The notes below the pieces were generated by a model, which was not told the DNA's origin, did no database searches, and worked only from the letters and a program-made list of their open reading frames with translations. From positions 1 through 49,341 of the forward strand of contig JAISNR010000137.1 of the NCBI GenBank assembly GCA_031276135.1: a stretch of 49,341 nucleotides of DNA. Direction: 5' to 3'. This DNA is from Eubacteriales Family XIII. Incertae Sedis bacterium. GTDB taxonomy: Bacteria; Bacillota; Clostridia; Peptostreptococcales; Anaerovoracaceae. Position numbers and translations under genes: made by a program. This document shows, in pieces, positions 15,616 through 23,045 of the stretch. Numbering within the stretch: position 1 is the first letter of the stretch; every line of letters begins with the position of its first letter.

Positions 15616-16059
15616 TTATCGTAAATCCCTGCAATACAGCTTCTTTTTGCAAGTCGGCGCGGCGTCCCGGCGTTTGCGGTTCGGTCTGTCCCACGTCCCG
15701 CCGCCGCAAACGCCGCCGAACGTCCACCCCGAGGCGCGGAGGCTCGTGCCGTCCTCACTTTCCAATATGTAAGTGATGATTTTCTCGTACCCCATCGCTT
15801 TGGCAACCCTCGCGGCGGCGGCGCAGAGAAAGCTGCAAGCGTTGGCGCAACCGTCCGTGCAAAGCCGCGTAACCTCGGCGGTGCGTCCGTCGTCCCGCAA
15901 ACGCGAGACGGGGCGGCCCGTTATGACGACGCCCCGCAGGTTCCCCGCATCGTCAATCGCGCCGACCGCGAACTTGCAGCCCTGCGCCGCGCCGTGATGA
16001 CGATGGTGCAGACGCACAAACTCATTCGCCGCCGCGAGCGCGAGCGGCACGACCCTCAT
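15616..16059 (-). CDS. XF1762-like N-acyltransferase (GNAT fold)
   Basis: The product has 147 residues from ATG 16059, which overlaps the stop of the preceding gene (ATGA). Key segments are MRVVPLALAAANEFVRLHHRHH, GVVITGRPVSR, DDGRTAEVTRLCTDG, NACSFLCAAAARVAKAMGY and ITYILESEDGTSLRASGW. These match the small XF1762-type N-acyltransferase family of phages and mobile elements, a GNAT relative that uses an acyl-CoA; the true substrate is not known. Its place between the mobilisation accessory gene and the relaxase is notable, since it is not a standard transfer function. Confidence 0.75.
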   Translation of the reverse strand: MRVVPLALAAANEFVRLHHRHHGAAQGCKFAVGAIDDAGNLRGVVITGRPVSRLRDDGRTAEVTRLCTDGCANACSFLCAAAARVAKAMGYEKIITYILESEDGTSLRASGWTFGGVCGGGTWDRPNRKRRDAAPTCKKKLYCRDLR

Positions 16060-16478
16060 GCGTTCTCGTTGAATTCGCGGAACGCGGCGTCGAGCGTCGC
16101 GTCGCGCATGTTCAGGTACGCCGCCGCGTTGTGTTTGCACTCGCTCATCAGTTCCTCGTAGCTCACGCGGCCCGCGAGCGGCACGAACAGATGAACGATT
16201 TTTGAGTTGAAATAGCAAAAGGCGACCGTCATCATTCCGATCCGCATCAGGAGTTTCGCGAGGCGGTTCACCTGCGGTTTGAGCGCAATGTCCAGTTCCT
16301 CGCGTATCTGCCTGCGGATAAAGTCGATGTCCGACGCGGTTTTGTCAATGTTCATTCCCTTGTCGATGTAATCGCGGATAAGCTCGCTCACGCCGATGTG
16401 TCGCTTTGCGGCGACAACGTCAAGCTCGGATTTCATCTTCTCCGAAACGGCGAACGTCACTATGGGCGATTTGGCCAA
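16056..16478 (-). CDS. Ribbon-helix-helix mobilisation accessory protein (MobC-like)
   Basis: The product has 140 residues. Residues 1-45 fit a ribbon-helix-helix DNA-binding domain: SPIVTFAVSEKMKSELDVVAAKRHIGVSELIRDYIDKG. The remainder is helical, with one moderately hydrophobic segment (LAKLLMRIGMMTVAFCYF). It lies next to the relaxase and reads away from the oriT candidate. In MOBP systems such proteins bind oriT and help the relaxase melt and nick DNA, and often repress their own operon. Its binding site is probably among the repeats at 16479-16700. Confidence 0.72.
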   Translation of the reverse strand: MAKSPIVTFAVSEKMKSELDVVAAKRHIGVSELIRDYIDKGMNIDKTASDIDFIRRQIREELDIALKPQVNRLAKLLMRIGMMTVAFCYFNSKIVHLFVPLAGRVSYEELMSECKHNAAAYLNMRDATLDAAFREFNENA

Positions 16479-16700
16479 AATATCACTCTCCTTCCCGTTA
16501 TGCGGATTTTAATAACCGTTTTCAAGGTTTAACAACCGTTGCGGGCTTTGCCCGCAAGCCGTCGCGGGCGTGCGTTATGCACGTTATTCCTGCCCTCAAT
16601 CGCCGGTGGCTGCTTCCGCCCCTCACGGGGCGGTAAAATGCGTCCGAGGTATGAGAAAGCGATTGAATTGTCAGAGAAAAAACACAAGCGGCGGTCATGG
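16479..16700 (+). other. Candidate origin of transfer (oriT) region
   Basis: These 222 bases are the largest gene-free gap between parA and virB4 and contain no plausible gene. They hold related 10-mers AATAACCGTT (16511-16520) and AACAACCGTT (16531-16540). A perfect 8-bp hairpin TTGCGGGC/GCCCGCAA lies at 16539-16557. An inverted repeat CGTGC-GTTAT-GCACG (16569-16583) is followed at once by TTATTCCTGCCC. A 7-bp hairpin CCGCCCC/GGGGCGG lies at 16616-16633. The string ATTCCTG/CCC is close to the RP4-type MOBP nic consensus YATCCTG/Y, and the adjacent inverted repeat is where RP4 has its own. The accessory-protein gene flanks it. The function is inferred. Confidence 0.62.
16586..16593 (+). other. 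Candidate nic site
   Basis: ATTCCTG followed by CCC, on the plus strand, differs by one base from the RP4/R64-type ATCCTG core. The cut would fall between 16592 and 16593, two bases beyond the GTTATTCC stretch that follows the inverted repeat at 16569-16583. If correct, transfer would lead from 16593 toward higher coordinates. Confidence 0.5.
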
Positions 16701-17762
16701 TCAATCATCCCCCCATTCCCGGTCATCCTCGTCGGATTCCCCGTTTTCCGGCTCATCGGCGTGCGCGGCGGCGTATTCCCGTTTCAGCGCGTCAAACTTT
16801 ATGTTCTGCTCAAATTCCGGGCGCAGTACGCCGCAGAAGTCGCCGCGCCGGAACGTGGCGCGCGCCCCCGTGACAAGGTTCTCGCAGGGGAACGCCCCGC
16901 TGTGGTCAAAGGTGATGTCCTCCGCGTCCTCGCAGGGCGTCCACAGGATTTCTTCGGGACGGAGGTCGCCGAGGGACAGCACAAGCGGTCGATGGTTGTA
17001 TTGCATTTCCTCGCCGCCGCATATGACGTGGCGCCCGTCGAAGGCCGGCAGCGCGGACAGCCGTCCCACGGAGGGCGCGCGGCTCCAACGCGAGATGTGG
17101 CCGTAATCGCTCTCGCCCGCGTCGGCCTTTATCGGATACACGCCGTCCCTGCCGAAATGCTCCGTGAATGTCTCCGTTTCGCCGCACAGCGTGATGCAGC
17201 CGCTCGTGAACAGTTCTTTCAGGGCGCGTCCGGCACCCACGTCCCAGCTCTTGGCGCGGTCTGCGATGTCGGCGAGAGCCTGCGCCCGTTCATGCTTGCC
17301 CTCCGTGTCGAGCTTGCCGACAAGCTCCCATGCGTACTCGATTTCCTCAAACACGTCAGGCGGCGCCATGCCGTGCGGCTTGCCGAGGTCGCGGGCAAGC
17401 CGGCGCGTCGTGTCGGCGCACCCGAACAGATACGCGCGTTCCCGCTTGGCGTGCTCCTTCGCGTCCGCGTCGCGCCCGATCTCCGCGTTCGGCAGGGTCA
17501 CGGCTTCAAGGACGCGCAGGGCGAGTCTGTCCGAGGCGGCCTGCGCGTTGAAGAGATCCCGCAAGTCCAAAGGGGACGCGTCCCACGTCACACCGCACTG
17601 CCTTACGCATGACCGCAAGGCCGCGTCGCCGTCCGCGTCGCAAACGGCCCACGCCATGCGCCGCGCCGCGAACACATCCTCCGCCTCGACCTTGTAAGCG
17701 CACTCGTCAAAATTTCCGTATTCTTCGGAATAAAATGAGAAGTGAACGCGATAAGTTTTCAT
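16701..17762 (-). CDS. Large hypothetical protein of the mobile element
   Basis: The product has 353 residues. The start MKTYRVHFSFYSEEYGNFDECAYKV and following VEAEDVFAARRMAWAVCDADGD resemble the N-terminus of short element proteins common in Clostridia. The middle and end (GHISRWSRAPSV, RPLVLSLGDLRPEEILW) are unfamiliar. There is no signal peptide or membrane helix, and the tail is very acidic (ENGESDEDDREWGDD). It is the first gene on the far side of the oriT candidate, so it could be among the first expressed in a new host. No function can be assigned. Confidence 0.6.
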   Translation of the reverse strand: MKTYRVHFSFYSEEYGNFDECAYKVEAEDVFAARRMAWAVCDADGDAALRSCVRQCGVTWDASPLDLRDLFNAQAASDRLALRVLEAVTLPNAEIGRDADAKEHAKRERAYLFGCADTTRRLARDLGKPHGMAPPDVFEEIEYAWELVGKLDTEGKHERAQALADIADRAKSWDVGAGRALKELFTSGCITLCGETETFTEHFGRDGVYPIKADAGESDYGHISRWSRAPSVGRLSALPAFDGRHVICGGEEMQYNHRPLVLSLGDLRPEEILWTPCEDAEDITFDHSGAFPCENLVTGARATFRRGDFCGVLRPEFEQNIKFDALKREYAAAHADEPENGESDEDDREWGDD

Positions 17763-17766
17763 TTCC

Positions 17767-18618
17767 TTACGCCTCCGTTTCTTCGCCTCCGGGTTCGTGT
17801 TCCGGATCGTCGTCTCCGTACTCCGCGCCGTCGATCAGCGCCGCCGCGTCCTCCGGGATATATTCGCGGATGGCTTCTTTCGCCTCGTCGAAGCCGCCAA
17901 GGAAGCCCCAACAGCTATCCTGTTCCTCGCCGTCTTTGAAAAGCCGGAAGCCGTAGCACTCGCCGCGGAGGTAACAGTCATAGGTTTCCGTTTCGGCGTT
18001 CAGAATCTTTCGCGCCTTTTCAATGCTTCCGGGGGAAACGTCGCCGTACTCCTCCGCTATGTCGGCGTGGCCGGCACAGACGAAGCCGACTTGTCCGCTG
18101 TCCCACTCCGCGTGGTGGGCGCGGCCGAGAAACGTGTCCGTCGAGATGCCGAGTATGGAGTGGTCGTAAAGATACAGCGGCGCGATCAGGTTTGTCCGTT
18201 CCGCGAACCGCCGCAAGTCGCCGATGCGCATATTGTCGAGGATCGCGTCCCGCAAGCGAGCGTCGTTTTCGTCAAGAGGATACGGCGCGGAGTATTCCTC
18301 GCCCCAATATTTGTTGAAATCCCAATAACTCATCAGTGTGACGATCCGTTCCGTCCGATTTTCCTCAAAACGCAGACCGTCCGCCTCGCCGTCCCGAACG
18401 AAGCGAATGAGCTCGCCCGTCGAGACGCCTCCGTCGGCAAGCTCGCGCATAAAATCCTCCGGCTCCTTGTAATCGTGCTTGTCGCCGAGGCTGTACCGTT
18501 TGTGCCAGCAGACCATTCTGCCGAGATTGTCGCGATCCTCTCTTGGGTTCGGCGGATCCTCGTCAATCACTATTTTCAGCGTGTAACGTCCGCTCGTTTT
18601 TACCGCCGCGTTATCCAT
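17767..18618 (-). CDS. Hypothetical element protein
   Basis: About 283 residues from ATG 18618; GTG 18627 is an alternative. The start overlaps the stop of the C5 methyltransferase gene. The N-terminal part (DEDPPNPREDRDNLGRMVCWHKRY, GDKHDYKEPEDFM) and a later part (LYLYDHSILGISTDTF, WDSGQVGFVCAG) recur in phage and ICE proteins of Clostridia as I remember them. There is no enzymatic motif I can defend. The C-terminus is acidic. It is soluble and lies in the presumed leading region. Anti-restriction or DNA-mimic roles are possible for such acidic proteins but are not shown here. Confidence 0.6.
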   Translation of the reverse strand: MDNAAVKTSGRYTLKIVIDEDPPNPREDRDNLGRMVCWHKRYSLGDKHDYKEPEDFMRELADGGVSTGELIRFVRDGEADGLRFEENRTERIVTLMSYWDFNKYWGEEYSAPYPLDENDARLRDAILDNMRIGDLRRFAERTNLIAPLYLYDHSILGISTDTFLGRAHHAEWDSGQVGFVCAGHADIAEEYGDVSPGSIEKARKILNAETETYDCYLRGECYGFRLFKDGEEQDSCWGFLGGFDEAKEAIREYIPEDAAALIDGAEYGDDDPEHEPGGEETEA

Positions 18619-20500
18619 CGGGCTCACCGTCCTTTCCCAAAAATGCCGCGATGTTTTGCATGATATAGGCCAATACGTTCACGACAATGGAGTTTCCGCA
18701 CATCCGGTATCTCGCGCCGTCGCTTATCGCCTTGCCGTCGTGACCGTACTGCGTCCAGCCGTCCGGCAGCGCCATGAGGCGTTCGCACTCGAGCGGCGTG
18801 AGGCGGCGTATGACGTAGCCCGTGCGTATGGGATTCGCATGATCCGGCGAGCGGCCGCCCATGCATTCGGAGCGGAGCGTGCCGCCGGCCTCGCCGGTCT
18901 CTTTGAGGTTGCGGCGGTCTGCGGCGGCAACGCAATGCTTGTCCGCCGCAGAAAGCGTAAAGCCGATTTCCTCGTTGACTCCGCCGCCTTGTGGACCGTT
19001 GAGATCTTGGCGGCCGATCATGTTGCCCTGCAAACAGTAGGCGACGCACAAATCGGGTTCGCTCCCCATCCCGGCGGGACGAGACAGCCCCACGCCGGAG
19101 GCGCAGAGCGTGCCGGCCGTCTCCGGGTGCGCAACAAGCGGCGCGTTCCTTGCGCTGGCGTTGGAGGACGCCGACAGCGTGTAGGCAGTGTCGGACACCG
19201 CCAATTCGCCGGCTTGGTTCTGGTGTACTCCGACAGCGGGGGCTTCGATCATGACAAGCCCGCCCGGTCTGCGGCCCCCGCCGCCGTCCGCGCTCGCAAG
19301 CGTCGGAGAAAGGCCGTCCGGCGTGTGTATCCGCGCCTGTTGCGTGTCCCATGGGTTCAGGCAGTCTTTTTTTTCGTTCGCAATGTGGGTCTGTTGCTTC
19401 ACGCCCGGATCGGCGGCGAGGCGAACCGCCGTTTCGCCGAGGTCGCGGAGCTCGTTTCTCCGGTTTTGCGCGAAGGCGACGATGTTTTGCCCGCGGTCGG
19501 CGCAGGGGCTTGAATCGTGCCGCGCCGTGAGTGCGCGCGCGATCCGCGGCTCGACGACGCAGGGCACTTGGTTGAGGCCGCTCGGCGAATCTTTCAGCGT
19601 GGGGGACGCCTCCTCGTTATAGGCGATGCTCCGCGCGGATTCGTGTTGCCCCGCCATAAATGCGCCCACGACGACATCGGGCGGCATCGAGGCGGTTATC
19701 GTGGGGCTTCTTTCTTCGGCGTATTCGATGCTTCCGGACGCGCTGCGCCATCCGTTGAAGCCTGCGCCGCCCGCTCCGAAAGCGCCGCTTCCAAGATGGG
19801 CGGGAGTTCCTTGCCTCTCGCTCTCGCGCGCCGCAAAATACCCTGACAGGCTTTGGGGGACAAAGAGTATTTCTCCGGCACGGTTTCTCGCGCCTGTAAA
19901 ATCGACGACAACAAACAGGCGCCTTCTTCGCTGTGGCACTCGGTAATGTTTGGCGGCGTCTTTGACGATCCAAGCGAGATCAAATCCGTTCCCTCGCACC
20001 ATTCCGGCGTTTGCCCATTTGTCAGATCGAGGCATTGGAATTTCGGCTTCTGCGAACGCTTCAAGCACAGTCTGATAGTCACGCCCGGCATAGCTTCCTT
20101 TTCCGCTGCTGAACAATCCGATGACGTTTTCAAAGAGCGCGATTTTGGGGTGGTTTCCATGACTTTTTTCCCTCATTTCCCGTATAATTCTGACGGCTTC
20201 CGTGAACAAACCGGACTTTCCCCGAAATCCGGTGCGCGAACCGCCCGCCGCAATCGAGAACGACTGGCACGGACTCCCGAACGCGACAATATCGACCGGA
20301 GGTATTTTGCCGCCGTCGAGCTTCGTAATGTCGCCCAAATGCGCCATTTCGGGAAAATGACGCCGCGTGACGGATACGGCGTTCGGCGCTATCTCGCTCG
20401 CCCAGAGCGTCTTTATCCCGAAGTAAGACGCCGCCAAAGGCACGGCGCCGATCCCGTCGAACAAACTTCCGAGCGTGACGGGTGCGGTTTTGCGATTCAT
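18611..20500 (-). CDS. DNA (cytosine-5) methyltransferase with an expanded repeat-rich target region
   Basis: The product has 629 residues. The C5 motifs are in order: I (LFDGIGAVPLAASYFG), IV with the catalytic cysteine (AFGSPCQSFS), VI (ALFENVIGL), VIII (QRRRRLFVVVDF) and, near the end, IX (RRLTPLECERLMALPDGWTQ) and X (RMCGNSIVVNV). About 300 residues between VIII and IX replace the usual 100-150. They contain about eight units built round a (S/A/G)xTLxAS-like core (SPTITA, SPTLKD, ALTARHD, SPTLAS, AYTLSA, AGTLCA, FTLSAA, GGTLRS). No endonuclease is adjacent. The ATG overlaps the primase-like gene's stop. It probably protects the element from restriction. Confidence 0.92.
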   Translation of the reverse strand: MNRKTAPVTLGSLFDGIGAVPLAASYFGIKTLWASEIAPNAVSVTRRHFPEMAHLGDITKLDGGKIPPVDIVAFGSPCQSFSIAAGGSRTGFRGKSGLFTEAVRIIREMREKSHGNHPKIALFENVIGLFSSGKGSYAGRDYQTVLEAFAEAEIPMPRSDKWANAGMVRGNGFDLAWIVKDAAKHYRVPQRRRRLFVVVDFTGARNRAGEILFVPQSLSGYFAARESERQGTPAHLGSGAFGAGGAGFNGWRSASGSIEYAEERSPTITASMPPDVVVGAFMAGQHESARSIAYNEEASPTLKDSPSGLNQVPCVVEPRIARALTARHDSSPCADRGQNIVAFAQNRRNELRDLGETAVRLAADPGVKQQTHIANEKKDCLNPWDTQQARIHTPDGLSPTLASADGGGGRRPGGLVMIEAPAVGVHQNQAGELAVSDTAYTLSASSNASARNAPLVAHPETAGTLCASGVGLSRPAGMGSEPDLCVAYCLQGNMIGRQDLNGPQGGGVNEEIGFTLSAADKHCVAAADRRNLKETGEAGGTLRSECMGGRSPDHANPIRTGYVIRRLTPLECERLMALPDGWTQYGHDGKAISDGARYRMCGNSIVVNVLAYIMQNIAAFLGKDGEPDG

Positions 20501-21522
20501 AATTCCAAATCCTCCTCCGTTTCCTCCTGCCGGTATGCCGGCAAATCCTCGTTGAAATCTTTGAGCGTCGGAGCCTCGCGTTCCACGCCGTAACCTTTCG
20601 CGCGGTATTCTTCCGCGAGCTTCCGGCTCCGGCGCTCTCCGGTCGCGTCATTGTCGAGGCAGGAAACGATTTCTTCGACCTCCGGATGTTCGGAGAGAAA
20701 ACGCTCAAGCCCCAAAAAGCTTGTGCCGCCCAGCGATATGCGATGTCCGTTCCGCCAATCGCCGCCGTTCGCCTTGCAAAGGCTCGCGTGGCTGATGGCG
20801 TCGATGGCGCTCTCAAACACAAAAACCCTGCCGGATCTCTCGCGTCCGTACAGGGTGAAGGGGTAGCTTTTATTCGAGCCGTCAATATCCCGCTTGAATG
20901 GCTTCTCCGCGCCGGGGATCGTGCCGCGCAAAAAAGCGTTTTGCGGACGACCGGCACTGTCGTAGGCAACAAACACGGCGTTGTGGTGGATACTGTCAAC
21001 ATACCGCCCGGTTTCCTTGTCCCATCGCCGGATTGTTTCGTAAATCTTGCCGTACTTCATCAGCCCGCGCACGATGTCCGGGTCAAGCCCGCGCGCCCGG
21101 CAGAGGTACGCCAAAACGCGGCGGCTGTCCTTGTACGGCGCGGGCAGCGGGAGCGGTTCGTCCGGCGCTCTCGGCGCGGGTTCCGATGCGCGGACGGGAA
21201 CCGGGGCGACATACGTGCCGCGCCCGTTCGCAAGTGCCTTGACCGCCGCGATGGCCGCCGTGATTTCGTCGCCGTACCCGTAATCATGCAATAGAATTTG
21301 CTTGTAAAGCTCAATCGGGGAATATCCGTGAAGCCCTCGGCTGTTCCAGTACCAGCGCCCATCGTCGCGGATGGCGAGGCTGTCGTGGATTTTGCCCTTG
21401 TAACAATGCCCGGAACGGGTCAATTCGTAGCCGATGGACTGTAAAAAAGCCGCGATGTTGACCTCTTTCGCGGCGGCGTATTCCTCGGCGGTATAATATT
21501 CGGCGCGCGTTGCCGTCGCCAT
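20497..21522 (-). CDS. DUF3991/toprim primase-like protein
   Basis: The product has 341 residues from ATG 21522, behind AGGAGGTGATGAGT. The N-terminal part (IAAFLQSIGYELTRSG, KGKIHDSLAIRDDGRWYWNSRGLHG) resembles the zinc-finger-like start of mobile-element primases, but without the cysteines. A DUF3991-like part is followed by a toprim domain with FVFESAIDAISHASL (Glu) and SCLDNDATGE (Asp-x-Asp). Such proteins are thought to make primers on the incoming single strand or at the element's replication origin. Its place in the leading region fits that. The product is clearly toprim-type; true primase activity is inferred. Confidence 0.82.
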   Translation of the reverse strand: MATATRAEYYTAEEYAAAKEVNIAAFLQSIGYELTRSGHCYKGKIHDSLAIRDDGRWYWNSRGLHGYSPIELYKQILLHDYGYGDEITAAIAAVKALANGRGTYVAPVPVRASEPAPRAPDEPLPLPAPYKDSRRVLAYLCRARGLDPDIVRGLMKYGKIYETIRRWDKETGRYVDSIHHNAVFVAYDSAGRPQNAFLRGTIPGAEKPFKRDIDGSNKSYPFTLYGRERSGRVFVFESAIDAISHASLCKANGGDWRNGHRISLGGTSFLGLERFLSEHPEVEEIVSCLDNDATGERRSRKLAEEYRAKGYGVEREAPTLKDFNEDLPAYRQEETEEDLEL

Positions 21523-21558
21523 ACTCATCACCTCCTGTGTGGCAGCGGACAGCGCGGT

Positions 21559-21644
21559 TTAATCCGGCTCCGGTTCGTCCTCATCCTCCCGCTCCGTTTC
21601 CGCCATCGCGTCCGGCGCTTTGATATGGCTGTCATAAAAGCCTT
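21559..21644 (-). pseudogene. Out-of-frame acidic tail of the ankyrin protein
   Basis: In the frame shifted by one base from the ankyrin gene, the sequence from about 21670 reads IFHALKGFYDSHIKAPDAM. An acidic run of Glu, Asp and Pro follows, ending in TAA at 21559-21561. The codons keep the high G/C third positions of the neighbours, and the tail resembles the acidic C-terminus of the giant protein upstream. It looks like the original end of the ankyrin protein, detached by loss of one base near 21670. An assembly error gives the same picture. Confidence 0.5.
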
Positions 21645-23009
21645 TCAGCGCGTGGAAAATCCGATTTCGTTTTCTGTCAATTTGCGCCCCTTGACGCCGT
21701 GCTCTATGACCTCGTTGGAAAAGCCCTCAAAGTCCGCGCCGCATTTTAAGAGAAACATCCCCGTGGCGTGGTCGTTTGAGCCCATAGCCGCGAACAGCGC
21801 GGCGTGATTTTGCCCGTTTACGTCCGCGCCCGCCCCGATCAGCCGCGCCGCCGGCTCAACGTCCTTTTTCTGCGCGGCGGCGTAAATCAGCATGGCGGGT
21901 TCGTCCGTCACCGATATATTTCGGTCAAGCAGGGCGTTAATCAGCCTGCGGTCGTCGTGCATAATGGCGAGCTTTAGGAGAAACGGATCCGCGCCCCGTA
22001 CCTGCTCCGGCGTACAATGCTCGGCTATCGTCGCGGCGGCGTGGGTTTTCCTGCCGCCGTGCTTTTCGTCCGCGGAGAGCGCGTGCAGGAGTACGTCGCC
22101 GTAAAAGCCCGGTTTCAGGTTCGGCACGCAGCTTTCCGCCGACGACAACATCATCAGCGCACGGTCGGTGTCATTCGTATTGACCGCGTTTTTACAGGCG
22201 CGGAGGTACATATCGTTGTCTATCTCCGTCGCGGCGTCGCAGAGCAGCTTTGTCATATTCCGGCCGGTCTCGCCGGGACGGGCGGCGGCCTGTTCCAACA
22301 AATTCCCATAGACGTGCGGGATATGTGGAACCGCCTCAATGAGCGCGTCCGTGTCGCCGTCCTGTATGGCGAGTACGGCGCGGTCGTGCCGGTCGATGTT
22401 TTGCGGACGCTCGCCGACCATTCTGACAAATTCGGTAATACTGCCGACAATCCGCCGCAGAAGCCGGTCCACCGCCTCAAAGGGCTTATGTTCGGCTTTC
22501 AGCCGGGCGCGGGTGTCGATGAGACTTTGGGCGACAAGCTTCTTTTCGTCTTTGTTCAGGTGGACGGTCGCGCCGGTCGGTTCTTCCGGCTCTCCCACAC
22601 GAACGAACCGGGAGTGTACGCCGTCCGAGTGAAATGCCTTTGTCACAGTGGAGGCGATCAGGTACATCCTATCCATATCATCGTCCGCCTCGCCAAGCGT
22701 CTTGCCGGTGGCAAAGGTTTTTGTCTGCCACTTTTTGTTTTCGTCTCGGTATTTCAGATAAACGTCAAGGTAAATGCCCTCGCTGCCGCCGTAATCGACG
22801 GCGCAGGAAATGTCGCCGTCCTCCGGCCACGGCCTGCCGTCCTCCCAGTCGCGGTTCATCATAAAATACTCGTCGGGCAGATAGCCCGCAGATTCCAGCC
22901 GCCGGCGGAGTTCTGAGAAAATCTCCTGCGCCGTGCGCTCGCCGTCGTAAATCAGGCGGCGGGGATTGTCCGGGTCGGGCCTGCGCTTGGCTGTGTCTAT
23001 GCGTTTCAT
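21645..23009 (-). CDS. Ankyrin-repeat protein, C-terminus apparently altered by a frameshift
   Basis: The product has 454 residues from ATG 23009, with GGGAGGT seven bases before. The N-terminal 150 residues contain an unfamiliar domain (EIFSELRRRLESAGYLPDEYF). The C-terminal half has helical repeats with ankyrin character (DRRLINALLDRNI, MLIYAAAQKKDVEPAARLIGAGADVNGQNHAALFAAM). Ankyrin arrays bind other proteins. It lies directly downstream of the giant methyltransferase-helicase gene in the same operon and could be its partner. The frame ends ENEIGFSTR, while another frame continues with an acidic tail to 21559, so the present end looks abnormal. Confidence 0.7.
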   Translation of the reverse strand: MKRIDTAKRRPDPDNPRRLIYDGERTAQEIFSELRRRLESAGYLPDEYFMMNRDWEDGRPWPEDGDISCAVDYGGSEGIYLDVYLKYRDENKKWQTKTFATGKTLGEADDDMDRMYLIASTVTKAFHSDGVHSRFVRVGEPEEPTGATVHLNKDEKKLVAQSLIDTRARLKAEHKPFEAVDRLLRRIVGSITEFVRMVGERPQNIDRHDRAVLAIQDGDTDALIEAVPHIPHVYGNLLEQAAARPGETGRNMTKLLCDAATEIDNDMYLRACKNAVNTNDTDRALMMLSSAESCVPNLKPGFYGDVLLHALSADEKHGGRKTHAAATIAEHCTPEQVRGADPFLLKLAIMHDDRRLINALLDRNISVTDEPAMLIYAAAQKKDVEPAARLIGAGADVNGQNHAALFAAMGSNDHATGMFLLKCGADFEGFSNEVIEHGVKGRKLTENEIGFSTR

Positions 23010-23045
23010 CAAAATTACCTCCCATATAATGCAGCAGCCGGATAA

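Noticed and set aside
16539..16557. The TTGCGGGC/GCCCGCAA hairpin as a transcription terminator
   Set aside because: No T-run follows on either strand. Its place among the oriT repeats suggests a transfer-origin structure instead.
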